64,000 nucleotides of DNA from positions 1 to 64,000 of the forward strand of contig CAWJRO010000019.1 in NCBI GenBank assembly GCA_963845285.1, written 5' to 3'. A program made the translations under genes and the position numbers. This DNA comes from Methanobacterium_C sp963845285. Lineage in GTDB: Archaea; Methanobacteriota; Methanobacteria; Methanobacteriales; Methanobacteriaceae. The notes beneath the pieces were generated by a model that did no database searches, had not been told where the DNA came from, and saw nothing but the letters and a program-made list of their open reading frames with translations. Within the stretch, counting starts at the first letter, position 1. Each line of letters starts with the position of its first letter. Shown here one piece after another: positions 37,521 to 46,006 of the stretch.

Positions 37521-39152
37521 TTAAATCTTCTTTGACATATAGGGGCCATCTCTATTGTACCCGAACTTTTTATAATAATTTCGAGCCCCAATACCACTTA
37601 TAACAAGCAATTTGTTCTTATCATATTTCTCAGAAGCTATTTTCTCAGCTTCAGCCAGCAACTGCTCACCGTAGCCCATGTGCTGCCATATATCCACCTG
37701 TTTTTTATCTCCAATTTTGGCCATTGGGCCGTAAACATGAAGTTCTCTCAAGAGAGCTGTTTTACCGTCTACTTCTTTTCTGTGGGCCTTCTCTGATGGG
37801 ATCCTCAGCCTTAAAAATCCAATGAGAACGTCTGATTTCACATCTTCAAATGAAAGGAATATTTCTCGACCTTCACCTGCATCATATTCTTCACGCAGGA
37901 GCTTTATATCCTCAAAATTGGTGTTCACACCCTCTGCAGCCCTATGTCCAACTTCTCTGCATCTTATACATTTACAGTTAACTCCCTGTTCTGTAAGTTT
38001 GTTATAAACCAGCTCTCCAAGGTTAGATTTTTTAACACCTGCTTCAATTAGAGGTGACGGTATATCCCTTTGAATTCTCATGGTTCGAACCCATTTGGGC
38101 AGGATCTTTTTGACTTCAGTTATGAGATCCACAGCTTCCTCACTTGTGTAGGGCGTGTATTCTCCCCTCTGCCACATTTCATGGATCTTAGAGCCTTCAG
38201 TCACAAGGCAGGGGTATATTTTCAGCATGTCCGGTTTGAAACGTGAATCACTGAACACCCTCTTGAATATTCTCATATCCCTATCAAAATCTGAAAACAG
38301 GCCAGGCATGAGGTGCATTGCAACTTTGATACCTGAGTCTCTGAGTATCCTTGTAGATTCAACCACATCCTCGATGTTGTGTCCACGTTCTATGCGTTTG
38401 TATATGAAGTTGTAGATGGTTTGAACACCTAACTCTACCCTTGTAACTCCCATGTTAAGCATACGGTCAACATCAGGCACTTTACAGTAATCAGGTCTGG
38501 TTTCAAATGTCATTCCAACACAACGTACAGGAGACTTTTCATTGGTTCTCTGAACATCTTCAAGATAAACAAAATCATGTGGAACATCCATATGAGTATC
38601 CGATTTGATTTTAATACTTTCTTCAGGATTTTTTATTCCAAAATCATTCATTGCTTCCAGGCATTTGCTTATAAACCATTCCTGGTAACATAGGAAGTAC
38701 GATGGGAATGTTCCACCCATCACTATGAGTTCAACCTTGTCCAGTGGGTGGCCTATACTTTCAAGCTGTAAAAGACGGTTGTAGGTCTGTCTGTAGGGGT
38801 GGAAGTCAAACATCCGAGCCCGAAGTGCTGCCGGTTCTTCTCCAGTATAACTTGGAGGTGCATTACTGCTTTCAGGGCAGTATAAACATCTTCCATGGGG
38901 ACATTTATGGGGTTTGCACATCACAGCAACCACAGCAACCCCTGAAATTGTTCTTGTTGGTTTTTTCTGCACAACAGGCGCTATTATTTTCCTTTCTTTT
39001 GATGTGGCATTCCTGAGTATCATGGAATTGCTCATGAACTTCTCAAGCTGGAATTCTCTGCATACTTTGAGCTTGGCTTTTTCAAGGTCATTTTTTGTTT
39101 TAATATTTCCTTCAAGGATTTCGTTGATTATGAGTCTGCAAGCATCTTCCAT
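37521..39152 (-). CDS. elp3: Elp3-like tRNA U34 carboxymethyl transferase
   Basis: Radical SAM/acetyltransferase fusion of 543 residues that makes cm5U at tRNA wobble uridine from acetyl-CoA. The cluster cysteines are Cys79-x9-Cys89-x2-Cys92, the Elp3 spacing. A C-terminal GNAT domain ends in IGARNYYKKFGYNRDGPYM. A zinc-binding CKCIRCREVGH lies between. Archaeal Elp3 acts without other Elongator subunits. Monocistronic. Confidence 0.93.
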   Translation of the reverse strand: MEDACRLIINEILEGNIKTKNDLEKAKLKVCREFQLEKFMSNSMILRNATSKERKIIAPVVQKKPTRTISGVAVVAVMCKPHKCPHGRCLYCPESSNAPPSYTGEEPAALRARMFDFHPYRQTYNRLLQLESIGHPLDKVELIVMGGTFPSYFLCYQEWFISKCLEAMNDFGIKNPEESIKIKSDTHMDVPHDFVYLEDVQRTNEKSPVRCVGMTFETRPDYCKVPDVDRMLNMGVTRVELGVQTIYNFIYKRIERGHNIEDVVESTRILRDSGIKVAMHLMPGLFSDFDRDMRIFKRVFSDSRFKPDMLKIYPCLVTEGSKIHEMWQRGEYTPYTSEEAVDLITEVKKILPKWVRTMRIQRDIPSPLIEAGVKKSNLGELVYNKLTEQGVNCKCIRCREVGHRAAEGVNTNFEDIKLLREEYDAGEGREIFLSFEDVKSDVLIGFLRLRIPSEKAHRKEVDGKTALLRELHVYGPMAKIGDKKQVDIWQHMGYGEQLLAEAEKIASEKYDKNKLLVISGIGARNYYKKFGYNRDGPYMSKKI

Positions 39153-39517
39153 GACAAATTTTCTCCATCTTAATCTTTAATTCTAATTTTAAATTAAATT
39201 TTAATCCTGTTTTTAATATATTTAATCTATAATTTATTTATTTTTAATTTATATGGAAATAAAAATAATAAAATCTTTATTTATGTTTTTTTTCATTGTC
39301 TGAGTTGGTATATAGTAAAGAATTTCTAAAAACCTCTAAAATTTAGTAATATTAAAAGTTATAATTTATTTATCACAAATAAATATGCCATTTAAGACAA
39401 TTATTGGCCATTAATAAATCAATTAAGTCGTTGATAAATATCATAAAACTATTTCCAAACATAATATCAACAGTAAATGAAGGTTAATAGAAATTCTCAA
39501 TAAATAAGAAGTTAGAA

Positions 39518-39620
39518 ATCTTGGTTGATTAGTAGTGATCTTGGTTGATTAATGGCAATCCTGGTTGATTAAGGGAGACTTGGTTGATTAACAATGATCT
39601 CAGTTGATTAAGGAATGCAA
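39518..39620. repeat. 20-bp tandem repeat, about five units
   Basis: Units start at 39518, 39538, 39558, about 39577 and 39597, sharing ATCTTGGTTGATTA with a variable 6-bp tail. More divergent copies continue to about 39665. It fills the spacer between elp3 and the M50 gene (39153-39765), which holds no frame. Confidence 0.85.
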
Positions 39621-39765
39621 TGATTAACAGTAATTTTAATTGATTATGGAGGATATGTTGATTATTTGGGGATTTTAATATTTACAACTAATTGAACAAA
39701 CCTGTTAACTTGGATAATTGACTGAAATAAAAATGATTTAAATGTAACTTACATTTAGCTATGAT

Positions 39766-40824
39766 CTATGATAATTTAAGGTTTAATACCTCAAGAGACC
39801 GCATTACATCCGTTTTTGAAATTATTCCGACGAGTTTTCCGTCTTCAACAACTGGCAATCTTCCTATATCATTTTTGCTGAGCTTTTTAAGGGCATCAAC
39901 CACTTCTTCAGTTGGGCTGGATACTATCAGTTCTTTTGTCATTATATCTTTGACAGATGAACTTCTAAGGTCTTCGGGCACTTTTGAGACGTCATGGAAG
40001 GTTACAATCCCCACCAGGTTTTCGTTATCTTTTACAGGGTATCCCATATGTTTTTTCTGGAGTATGATGTTTAAAGTTTCCTGAACACTGGTTTCAGGGC
40101 TCACTGTTTTTACATCCTTTGTCATGATGTCCTTGACAAGCACTCCCTCAAGTAACGTTGATATAAGAATAGACTTGTACTCCTGCTCCGCTCCAATGTA
40201 GATAAACACTGCGATCAGTATTAAGAAAACATTTAAGATGAGAATTCCCAGGATAGCCATTACAAATGCAAGCTGCTTCCCAACGGTTGCTGCAACTCGG
40301 GTTGCCTTGACATAGTTCATCTTTCCTGCAAGATAAGCCCTTAAAACACGTCCACCATCCATAGGAAATGCTGGAAGCAGGTTAAAAGCACCTAAAACCA
40401 GGTTCAATAGTGAAAAATAGTAAATGATATCTGTTAAATCTTTCGGAATGAAAGAACCAGCTGATAAGACTATTGCATAACCGATAATTGCTATTACGAA
40501 ATTTACAGCGGGTCCTGCAACAGAAATCCTGAGTTCCTGACGGGGATCGGATGGTATTTCCTCCATAGTTGAAATTCCGCCAATTGGGAGGAGAACTATG
40601 CTTGTAATAGTAACCCCGTACTTTTGGGCAACATATGAATGGCTCAACTCATGTATGATTACGGTTACAAAAAGTAATGTGATTAAAACAGCTATCAAAA
40701 GATTTAAACCAGGTATAATATTTAAAAAGGCTATTATGTAAATAATTAACATTAAAAGTAGGAAGGATATATGAAGTTCCACTGGTATTCCAAAAACTGT
40801 GAAGATTTTTAGTGAGTATTTCAC
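39766..40824 (-). CDS. M50 site-2 protease with CBS domains
   Basis: Intramembrane metalloprotease of about 352 residues. Zinc motif HELSH is at 58-62 and the third ligand lies in MDGGR (155-159), both inside a six-helix membrane part. Two C-terminal CBS domains (about 230-350) probably sense adenine nucleotides and gate activity. I chose the GTG at 40824 because AAGGTGGTGAT sits just upstream. The frame extends to 40890 through Tyr/Gln-rich sequence that does not look conserved. Likely role is regulated intramembrane proteolysis; substrate unknown. Confidence 0.9.
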   Translation of the reverse strand: MKYSLKIFTVFGIPVELHISFLLLMLIIYIIAFLNIIPGLNLLIAVLITLLFVTVIIHELSHSYVAQKYGVTITSIVLLPIGGISTMEEIPSDPRQELRISVAGPAVNFVIAIIGYAIVLSAGSFIPKDLTDIIYYFSLLNLVLGAFNLLPAFPMDGGRVLRAYLAGKMNYVKATRVAATVGKQLAFVMAILGILILNVFLILIAVFIYIGAEQEYKSILISTLLEGVLVKDIMTKDVKTVSPETSVQETLNIILQKKHMGYPVKDNENLVGIVTFHDVSKVPEDLRSSSVKDIMTKELIVSSPTEEVVDALKKLSKNDIGRLPVVEDGKLVGIISKTDVMRSLEVLNLKLS

Positions 40825-41016
40825 ATCACCACCTTGTATAATAATCTGTTTTTGTGTGCATAAATAATAATATTTTTTTGAGATATCCATATTATTAAAG
40901 CTTTCCTGCTTTAAAGAGTTATTAAACGTTATTTATGCGATAATTAAACATAAAAACACTGATAATTGGCAAAAAATATATAGAACTAAAAACAGAACAA
41001 AAAAATAGGTGGTTTA

Positions 41017-41310
41017 ATGAAAGTAAGCGAATTTCTAGGCACAAGGGTTTTGGATAAAAACGGATTTGAAGTTGGTAAAGTGGTGGATATGTTTGTAGAA
41101 CCAGAAAAAGGGGTTATAAATAGTATAATCATATCTACTGGCGATTTTGGGCTCAGAAGGAAAGTTCTTGAAATAACCACAGGAGATATAGGAGGTATGG
41201 GGGACTATGTCATTTTAAATATTGAAAAAACTGAAGTAGAAGAAAGGGCTGAAGAAACTGAGGAAGAAACTGAGGAACCTAAGCGGGTCAAACTTGGAAA
41301 ATCTAGTTAG
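41017..41310 (+). CDS. PRC-barrel domain protein
   Basis: A 97-residue protein with one PRC barrel (FLGTRVLDKNGFEVGKVVDM ...) and an acidic Glu/Thr-rich tail. In archaea such proteins are small soluble factors of unknown role, some linked to division or RNA metabolism. AGGTGG precedes the ATG, with a TATATAG-like box just upstream. Confidence 0.85.
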   Translation: MKVSEFLGTRVLDKNGFEVGKVVDMFVEPEKGVINSIIISTGDFGLRRKVLEITTGDIGGMGDYVILNIEKTEVEERAEETEEETEEPKRVKLGKSS

Positions 41311-41414
41311 ACTTTAAAATCTAAAAAATGTGTATTAAAAACATTTTTATAAACTTCGTATGTTAAAAAAAATGATTAAAATTTTTATGTAAAAACATGA
41401 AAAGGGGGTTTAAC

Positions 41415-41741
41415 ATGGAAGTTGCAGATGCAGTTGGTAAACTAATTTTTAAAGGGGCTCATGTGAGGTACACAGGTACAGGGAGTGCTGGTGAAGTCAC
41501 AGACCTTAAAGCAGATGACAATGGGTCATGGGTAAAACTAGATACAACAAAACTCTGGTACAACAGTCAGCTCCTTGAACTCATCGACGAAGGTCATTAC
41601 AAGAACTTAAAAAAAGGTTCTAAAGTTGAAGAAGATGTTGATGAAAAAGAAAAAGCCCATGGAAAGGTCGAGAAGAGCCGGAAAGAAAAAATAGGTGAAG
41701 GCGTGGATATGAGCTCGGAGCTGTGCGATGGTGGGGGTTGA
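41415..41741 (+). CDS. DUF2098 domain protein
   Basis: About 108 residues from ATG 41415, supported by a GGGGG site; an ATG at 41397 lies before that site. The N-terminal half (GAHVRYTGTGSAGEVTDLKA, KLWYNSQLLELID) is the DUF2098 domain found in methanogens. The C-terminal part is charged and probably disordered. Function unknown. A T run at 41757-41763 may terminate it. Confidence 0.8.
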   Translation: MEVADAVGKLIFKGAHVRYTGTGSAGEVTDLKADDNGSWVKLDTTKLWYNSQLLELIDEGHYKNLKKGSKVEEDVDEKEKAHGKVEKSRKEKIGEGVDMSSELCDGGG

Positions 41742-41854
41742 ACCTTATCCGATCTCTTTTTTTATTTTAAGAGGAATTAAGTGGATTTTTTAAGAGGATT
41801 AATTTGGGTACCATCCAATTTTGGAGTCCCATAAATTAGAAAAAAATTAATCAG

Positions 41855-42376
41855 TTATATTAATCTTAACTTGTACTGTCTGTAAACCAGCATTTTTAAA
41901 CTCAAGAGTTCCCTTTCAAGGCTGTACCTTTTTTCTTTTGTTTGATTGCATAGTTCCAGATATTTTTTATGCTCTGCATCTATCTTTTTATACTCCTTTT
42001 TTATATGGGAGTGCAGGTTGAGAAGACTGTTTTTAATCAATTCTTCTTTTTCCATTTTCAGATGGGAAATGGCAGAATCTTTTTCAGATATCCTATTTTC
42101 GAGTGCAGACAAACTTGTTTCAAGTTCATGAATTTTCGCTTTTTCAGTTTTTACCTTCTCCTCAAATCCATTATTCTCCTGATTTTTTTGGATTTCCTCT
42201 TCGAGTTTGGTGATTTCATTCTCTGCATTAAAGACATATTTTTTTGAAATCACTTCTTCGTCTTTTAAACTGGTTAATTCAAGTTCATATTCATTAATTT
42301 TTTTATCAAAAACTTTTATTTCTTCTATATTTTCTGTATTCTTTAAAAAATCATCCATTTCAGTGATGATGGCCAC
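41855..42376 (-). CDS. coiled-coil protein of unknown function
   Basis: A 173-residue protein predicted to be almost wholly coiled coil (Glu/Lys/Leu heptads across about residues 20-150). The start is a GTG at 42376 within a GGGGTGG run, or ATG 42358; neither is well supported. No family recognised. Convergent with the DUF2098 gene. Confidence 0.65.
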   Translation of the reverse strand: MAIITEMDDFLKNTENIEEIKVFDKKINEYELELTSLKDEEVISKKYVFNAENEITKLEEEIQKNQENNGFEEKVKTEKAKIHELETSLSALENRISEKDSAISHLKMEKEELIKNSLLNLHSHIKKEYKKIDAEHKKYLELCNQTKEKRYSLERELLSLKMLVYRQYKLRLI

Positions 42377-42464
42377 CCCTTTTAATAACTAATGAAAAAA
42401 CAATGAAAGCGGAAACATACTTCCTCTTTTACTAGGTTTTACTAATTATTTAATATGTTGTTCA

Positions 42465-42535
42465 TTCAATGGTATAAAATTTTCCTTAATGCCTTGAAGA
42501 TATCTAAAGGCTGCGTTTTCCAATATACCATTGAA
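42465..42535. repeat. perfect 12-bp inverted repeat, 47-bp spacing
   Basis: TTCAATGGTATA (42465-42476) is exactly inverted at 42524-42535. Inside lies a second pair, GCCTT / AAGGC. The whole 71 bp can form one long interrupted hairpin. It may be a small structured RNA or a miniature element. It lies in the spacer before the flavodoxin-ferredoxin gene. Confidence 0.75.
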
Positions 42536-42690
42536 ATATTTGAAAATAACGCTTAAAAACCATTAAAACTTTTCAATTAGTTAATGCTCATTGATAATAA
42601 AATTAAATGAAAAAACAGTTGTTTAATCAGATATTTATATCAAATAGTTAATGCTGTTAATTAATAGGATATTATTTTATAAATGTATGT

Positions 42691-42715
42691 CCAACAACCT
42701 ATATACAACTGTTGG
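42691..42715. promoter_or_regulatory. inverted repeat around a TATA-like core, possible operator
   Basis: CCAACA and TGTTGG flank ACCTATATACAAC, placing a dyad over a probable TATA element 9-33 bases before the ATG of the flavodoxin-ferredoxin gene. This geometry would suit repressor binding; no regulator is identified. Confidence 0.4.
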
Positions 42716-42723
42716 TGTGAAAA

Positions 42724-43506
42724 ATGAAACTTGAAAAAATTGATTTATACTACTTCTCAGGAACAGGGAACACTCTCCTTGTTGTAAAACAAATGATGAA
42801 AGTGTTTACTGATAATGATGTTGATGTCAAACTCTTCAGGATAGAAGATTCAAAACCTGAAGATGTAAACCCAGATCATGTGATTGGTCTGGGATTTCCA
42901 GTTGTGATTTTCTCCACTTACAACTTCGTCTGGGACTTTATAAAAGGGCTTCCTGAGGTAGATGGGACTCCAATTTTCATGGTGGACACATTGGGTGGTT
43001 ACTCTGGAGGTATGGTGGGACCCTTGCAATCAATTGTTGAAAAAAAGGGTTACAAACCCCTAGGTGCCTGTGAAATAATCATGCCTTCAAACATCTTTTT
43101 CATTTCCGATGGAAAGACCTGTGATGAGAATGTGAAAAATGGGCTGGTGAAGGCTGAAAAATATGCCCTATCAATTATGGATGGAAGTTCGAAGTGGGGT
43201 AGGGTTCCTGTGTTATCAGATGCAGCTCATGCCATATCCTCTGGTTTGTTAAAGCTTACTGAAGTGAATATTCACCAGAAGTACATTAAATTCAGGGCAG
43301 ACAAGTCCAGGTGCAGTAAGTGTGGAATCTGTGTGGATATTTGTCCTGTTGGGAACATAAAACTGGAAGATTTTCCTGTAACTGGCAATAACTGTCAGTA
43401 CTGCCTGAGATGTGTTTCCTTCTGCCCGAGAAGTGCCCTGCTGTGTATGTTCAACTACAGGGGGAAGACGTATAGGGCTGTGGATGTTGATGATTTTCGG
43501 GAGTAG
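42724..43506 (+). CDS. EFR1-family flavodoxin-ferredoxin fusion
   Basis: A 260-residue redox protein. The N-terminal flavodoxin domain has the FMN phosphate loop FSGTGNT (11-17). The C-terminus holds two 4Fe-4S ferredoxin motifs (CSKCGICVDICP and CQYCLRCVSFCP). It likely moves electrons between ferredoxin-type partners; partner unknown. Probably induced or repressed through the dyad just upstream. Monocistronic. Confidence 0.88.
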   Translation: MKLEKIDLYYFSGTGNTLLVVKQMMKVFTDNDVDVKLFRIEDSKPEDVNPDHVIGLGFPVVIFSTYNFVWDFIKGLPEVDGTPIFMVDTLGGYSGGMVGPLQSIVEKKGYKPLGACEIIMPSNIFFISDGKTCDENVKNGLVKAEKYALSIMDGSSKWGRVPVLSDAAHAISSGLLKLTEVNIHQKYIKFRADKSRCSKCGICVDICPVGNIKLEDFPVTGNNCQYCLRCVSFCPRSALLCMFNYRGKTYRAVDVDDFRE

Positions 43507-43699
43507 AAATTCAAATAGATTTAGAAAAGAAAACTTCCAGTTCAGTTAAATTAAGAAGAAACTTCCAGTGAGGTTATGGTTCCAGTCAGATTTTGGCTCA
43601 ATCACTCGTTCAACTAAATTTTTAGAAACTTTCAGTCAACTAGATCTAGAACGAAAACTTTCAGTTTTAATTAAATATTTTAGGAAGATTTGAATTACT

Positions 43700-43805
43700 G
43701 AGGTTGTTTAATAATTCAAAGTCTGCAAAAAAATAAGAGTAAATAAGGCGTTAAATTCAAAAATAATGGAAATTATGTAAGTTAAAAGTAATGATGAGAC
43801 AGCCT
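43700..43805 (+). mobile_element. MITE copy H (decayed)
   Basis: Family core with GAGGTTG and GAGACAGCC ends, partly degenerate, in the same orientation as copy I about 65 bases away. Upstream (43520-43680) are loose repeats of GAAAACTTCCAGT. The spacer holds no gene. Confidence 0.75.
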
Positions 43806-43870
43806 TTTACTTTAAAAAAAAGTTTCAATTCAAATCAAAAAGTTTAGATTATTTACTCATTTTTATATAA

Positions 43871-43977
43871 GATGTTGTTTCATAGTTCAAAATGTGCAAA
43901 AAAATAAGAGTAAATAAAGCTTTAAATTCAAAAATAATGAAAATTATATAAGTAACAAATAATCCTGAGACAGATTC
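43871..43977 (+). mobile_element. MITE copy I (decayed)
   Basis: Second MITE in the same spacer, with core AGCTTTAAATTCAAAAATAATGA and CTGAGACAG at the right end. No perfect target duplication. It lies about 120 bases upstream of the TPR-EVE gene. Confidence 0.75.
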
Positions 43978-44101
43978 TGTACTTATTAGATTAAAATTTG
44001 CTAAAGCTTTAAATTTAGTTATAACCTCCTAAATTTTAAAAATATTAGCATATGATTATCTAAATCAGGCTTAATTCTACACAGAGTTAAATGGTGAAAA
44101 G

Positions 44102-45904
44102 ATGACTTCAAAAAAAGTATCTGCTTTGATGGAAAAGGGAAAACATAGTTTAAGCAAGGAAAAAATGGATGAAGCAATCAAATATTTTGATGAAGCTTTA
44201 AAATTAGAATCTGATAATCTTGATGCATACCTTCTTAAGGGCCTGACACATCAGTACCTTCAAGAAAATGAAAAGGCCTTAGACCCTTTTAAATCTGCTT
44301 TAAGGTTAGAACCTGAAAATGATGGAATATTAGTATATTTAGGATTATCACTGACTTTTTTAGGGAGATTTGATGAAGCAATGGGCTGTTTTGACCAAGC
44401 ATTGAAATTGGAACCAAACAATAAAGAAGCATATCTCTTTAAAGGTACAGTGTTAATAGAATTTGAAGAATACGGAAATGCTTTAAAATGCTTTGAAAAA
44501 GCTTTGAAGTTGGATCCAAATTACAGTGATGTTTATTACAGTAAAAGTCTTGTTCTTTTATATCTGGAAGACTATGAAGAAGCAGAAAAGTGCATAAATA
44601 AATTTTTAGAATCAGACCCTGAAAATGCAGATGCAGCTAATTTAAAAGGTTCCATACTGTCCAATTTAGGAGAAAAAAGTAGGGCCATTGAATACTTTGA
44701 TAATGCATTAAAAATAGATCCAAACACGGACAACGCTCTGAAAAATAAAGCAATAACATTGTTTGACCTTAAAAAGTACAAAGAGGCCATAAATTATTTG
44801 AATGCTATTTTAGAAGTAGAACCTGAAGATGAAGAATCATTAGTATATCTGGGTGTGTCACTGGGCTATTTAAATAAGTTCGATGAAGCACTCAAAGTTT
44901 ATAATAAAACTTTGAAGGTGAACGATCAGAATGTTGGGGCTATTTACCATAAAGCATGTGTTCTTATGGATATAAATAGAAGCGAAGAAGCAATAAAATG
45001 TCTGGATACTGCTCTTAAAATTGAACCAAACTTTTTACTGGCCCTACTGCTTAAAGCCGAATTTTACAGAGACCTTGGAGAACCTGAAAATGCTTTTAAA
45101 TGTTATAAAAAAATATTTGAGATAAATCCAGATAATCCTGATTTATGGATAGGTTTAGGGAATGCTTTTAGAGACATTGGAGAAGATGAAGAATCTATTG
45201 ATGCTTATGAAAGGTTTATTGAAATTGTTCAAAAAAATAAACTCACAGATAGAAATGAAGAAGTTAGAAATGTCAAAAGATATCTTAAATTGCTTAAAAA
45301 TGATATTTTAATAACCTTTTCACCTCTAGTTAAACCTCAATACTGGCAATGGTCCGTAAATGCAGAATATTTCCTTGAAGAAGATGGAAGTGAAAGAAAG
45401 TCCTTAGAACCAGGTTATACATTAAAGGATCTTGGAAGTTACTTGATCTGCCATAAGAACACCCATGTTGGAGATTTAATACTAATTTATCGTGCCGGGA
45501 AGAAGGATGGTATTGAATATAATGATATTAAATATCTTTTAATGGCCGGAAGTGATGCTTATCCTCTGGATCATATCACTTTTGCTATTGAGAAGGGTTG
45601 GGATTATGGATGTGATTACGTTCCTCTTTTTAAGTTTAAAAATTCCCTTAAACGCAGTGAAATGAAAAAAGACGCTCACCTTAAAGGATGGAACGCTTTA
45701 AGTGCTAATTTTTATAAAGACTTTTACCGCACTAAAGATGTGTACTGGAAATATTTGAATGAACTTCTCATCAAAAAGAACCCTGAATATGCAGAATTCT
45801 GGGATACGTTTGATAGAGAAGAGATGATCAGAGAATCAATAACCGAAGACGAGTTTGAAGATATAAAAGATGGTTTAAAGAAAGTTTTGCAGAAATATTT
45901 TTAG
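44102..45904 (+). CDS. TPR-repeat protein with C-terminal EVE-like domain
   Basis: A 600-residue protein. Residues about 1-390 are a run of about ten to eleven 34-residue TPR units (consensus A...Y..AL...P). The C-terminal about 200 residues begin ILITFSPLVKPQYWQWSVNAEYF and contain GDLILIYRAG, resembling the EVE domain of the PUA-like superfamily, which reads modified bases in DNA or RNA. TPR arrays usually scaffold complexes. It precedes a type IIG restriction-modification gene by about 100 bases on the same strand, which fits a defence role; that is inferred. A housekeeping role in RNA-modification reading cannot be excluded. Confidence 0.75.
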   Translation: MTSKKVSALMEKGKHSLSKEKMDEAIKYFDEALKLESDNLDAYLLKGLTHQYLQENEKALDPFKSALRLEPENDGILVYLGLSLTFLGRFDEAMGCFDQALKLEPNNKEAYLFKGTVLIEFEEYGNALKCFEKALKLDPNYSDVYYSKSLVLLYLEDYEEAEKCINKFLESDPENADAANLKGSILSNLGEKSRAIEYFDNALKIDPNTDNALKNKAITLFDLKKYKEAINYLNAILEVEPEDEESLVYLGVSLGYLNKFDEALKVYNKTLKVNDQNVGAIYHKACVLMDINRSEEAIKCLDTALKIEPNFLLALLLKAEFYRDLGEPENAFKCYKKIFEINPDNPDLWIGLGNAFRDIGEDEESIDAYERFIEIVQKNKLTDRNEEVRNVKRYLKLLKNDILITFSPLVKPQYWQWSVNAEYFLEEDGSERKSLEPGYTLKDLGSYLICHKNTHVGDLILIYRAGKKDGIEYNDIKYLLMAGSDAYPLDHITFAIEKGWDYGCDYVPLFKFKNSLKRSEMKKDAHLKGWNALSANFYKDFYRTKDVYWKYLNELLIKKNPEYAEFWDTFDREEMIRESITEDEFEDIKDGLKKVLQKYF

Positions 45905-46006
45905 AAGTTTGAATATGACTTAAAGAGGTTTGCTGTGTGTACAAGAAAAGTAAAAATGGAAAACAATAAAGGACTATGAAAGCAAATCTTTCATCAACGT
46001 GATATC

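Noticed and set aside
39500..39670. CRISPR array
   Set aside because: The 20-bp periodic units have no spacers of constant size with unique sequence, and there are no cas genes in the window.
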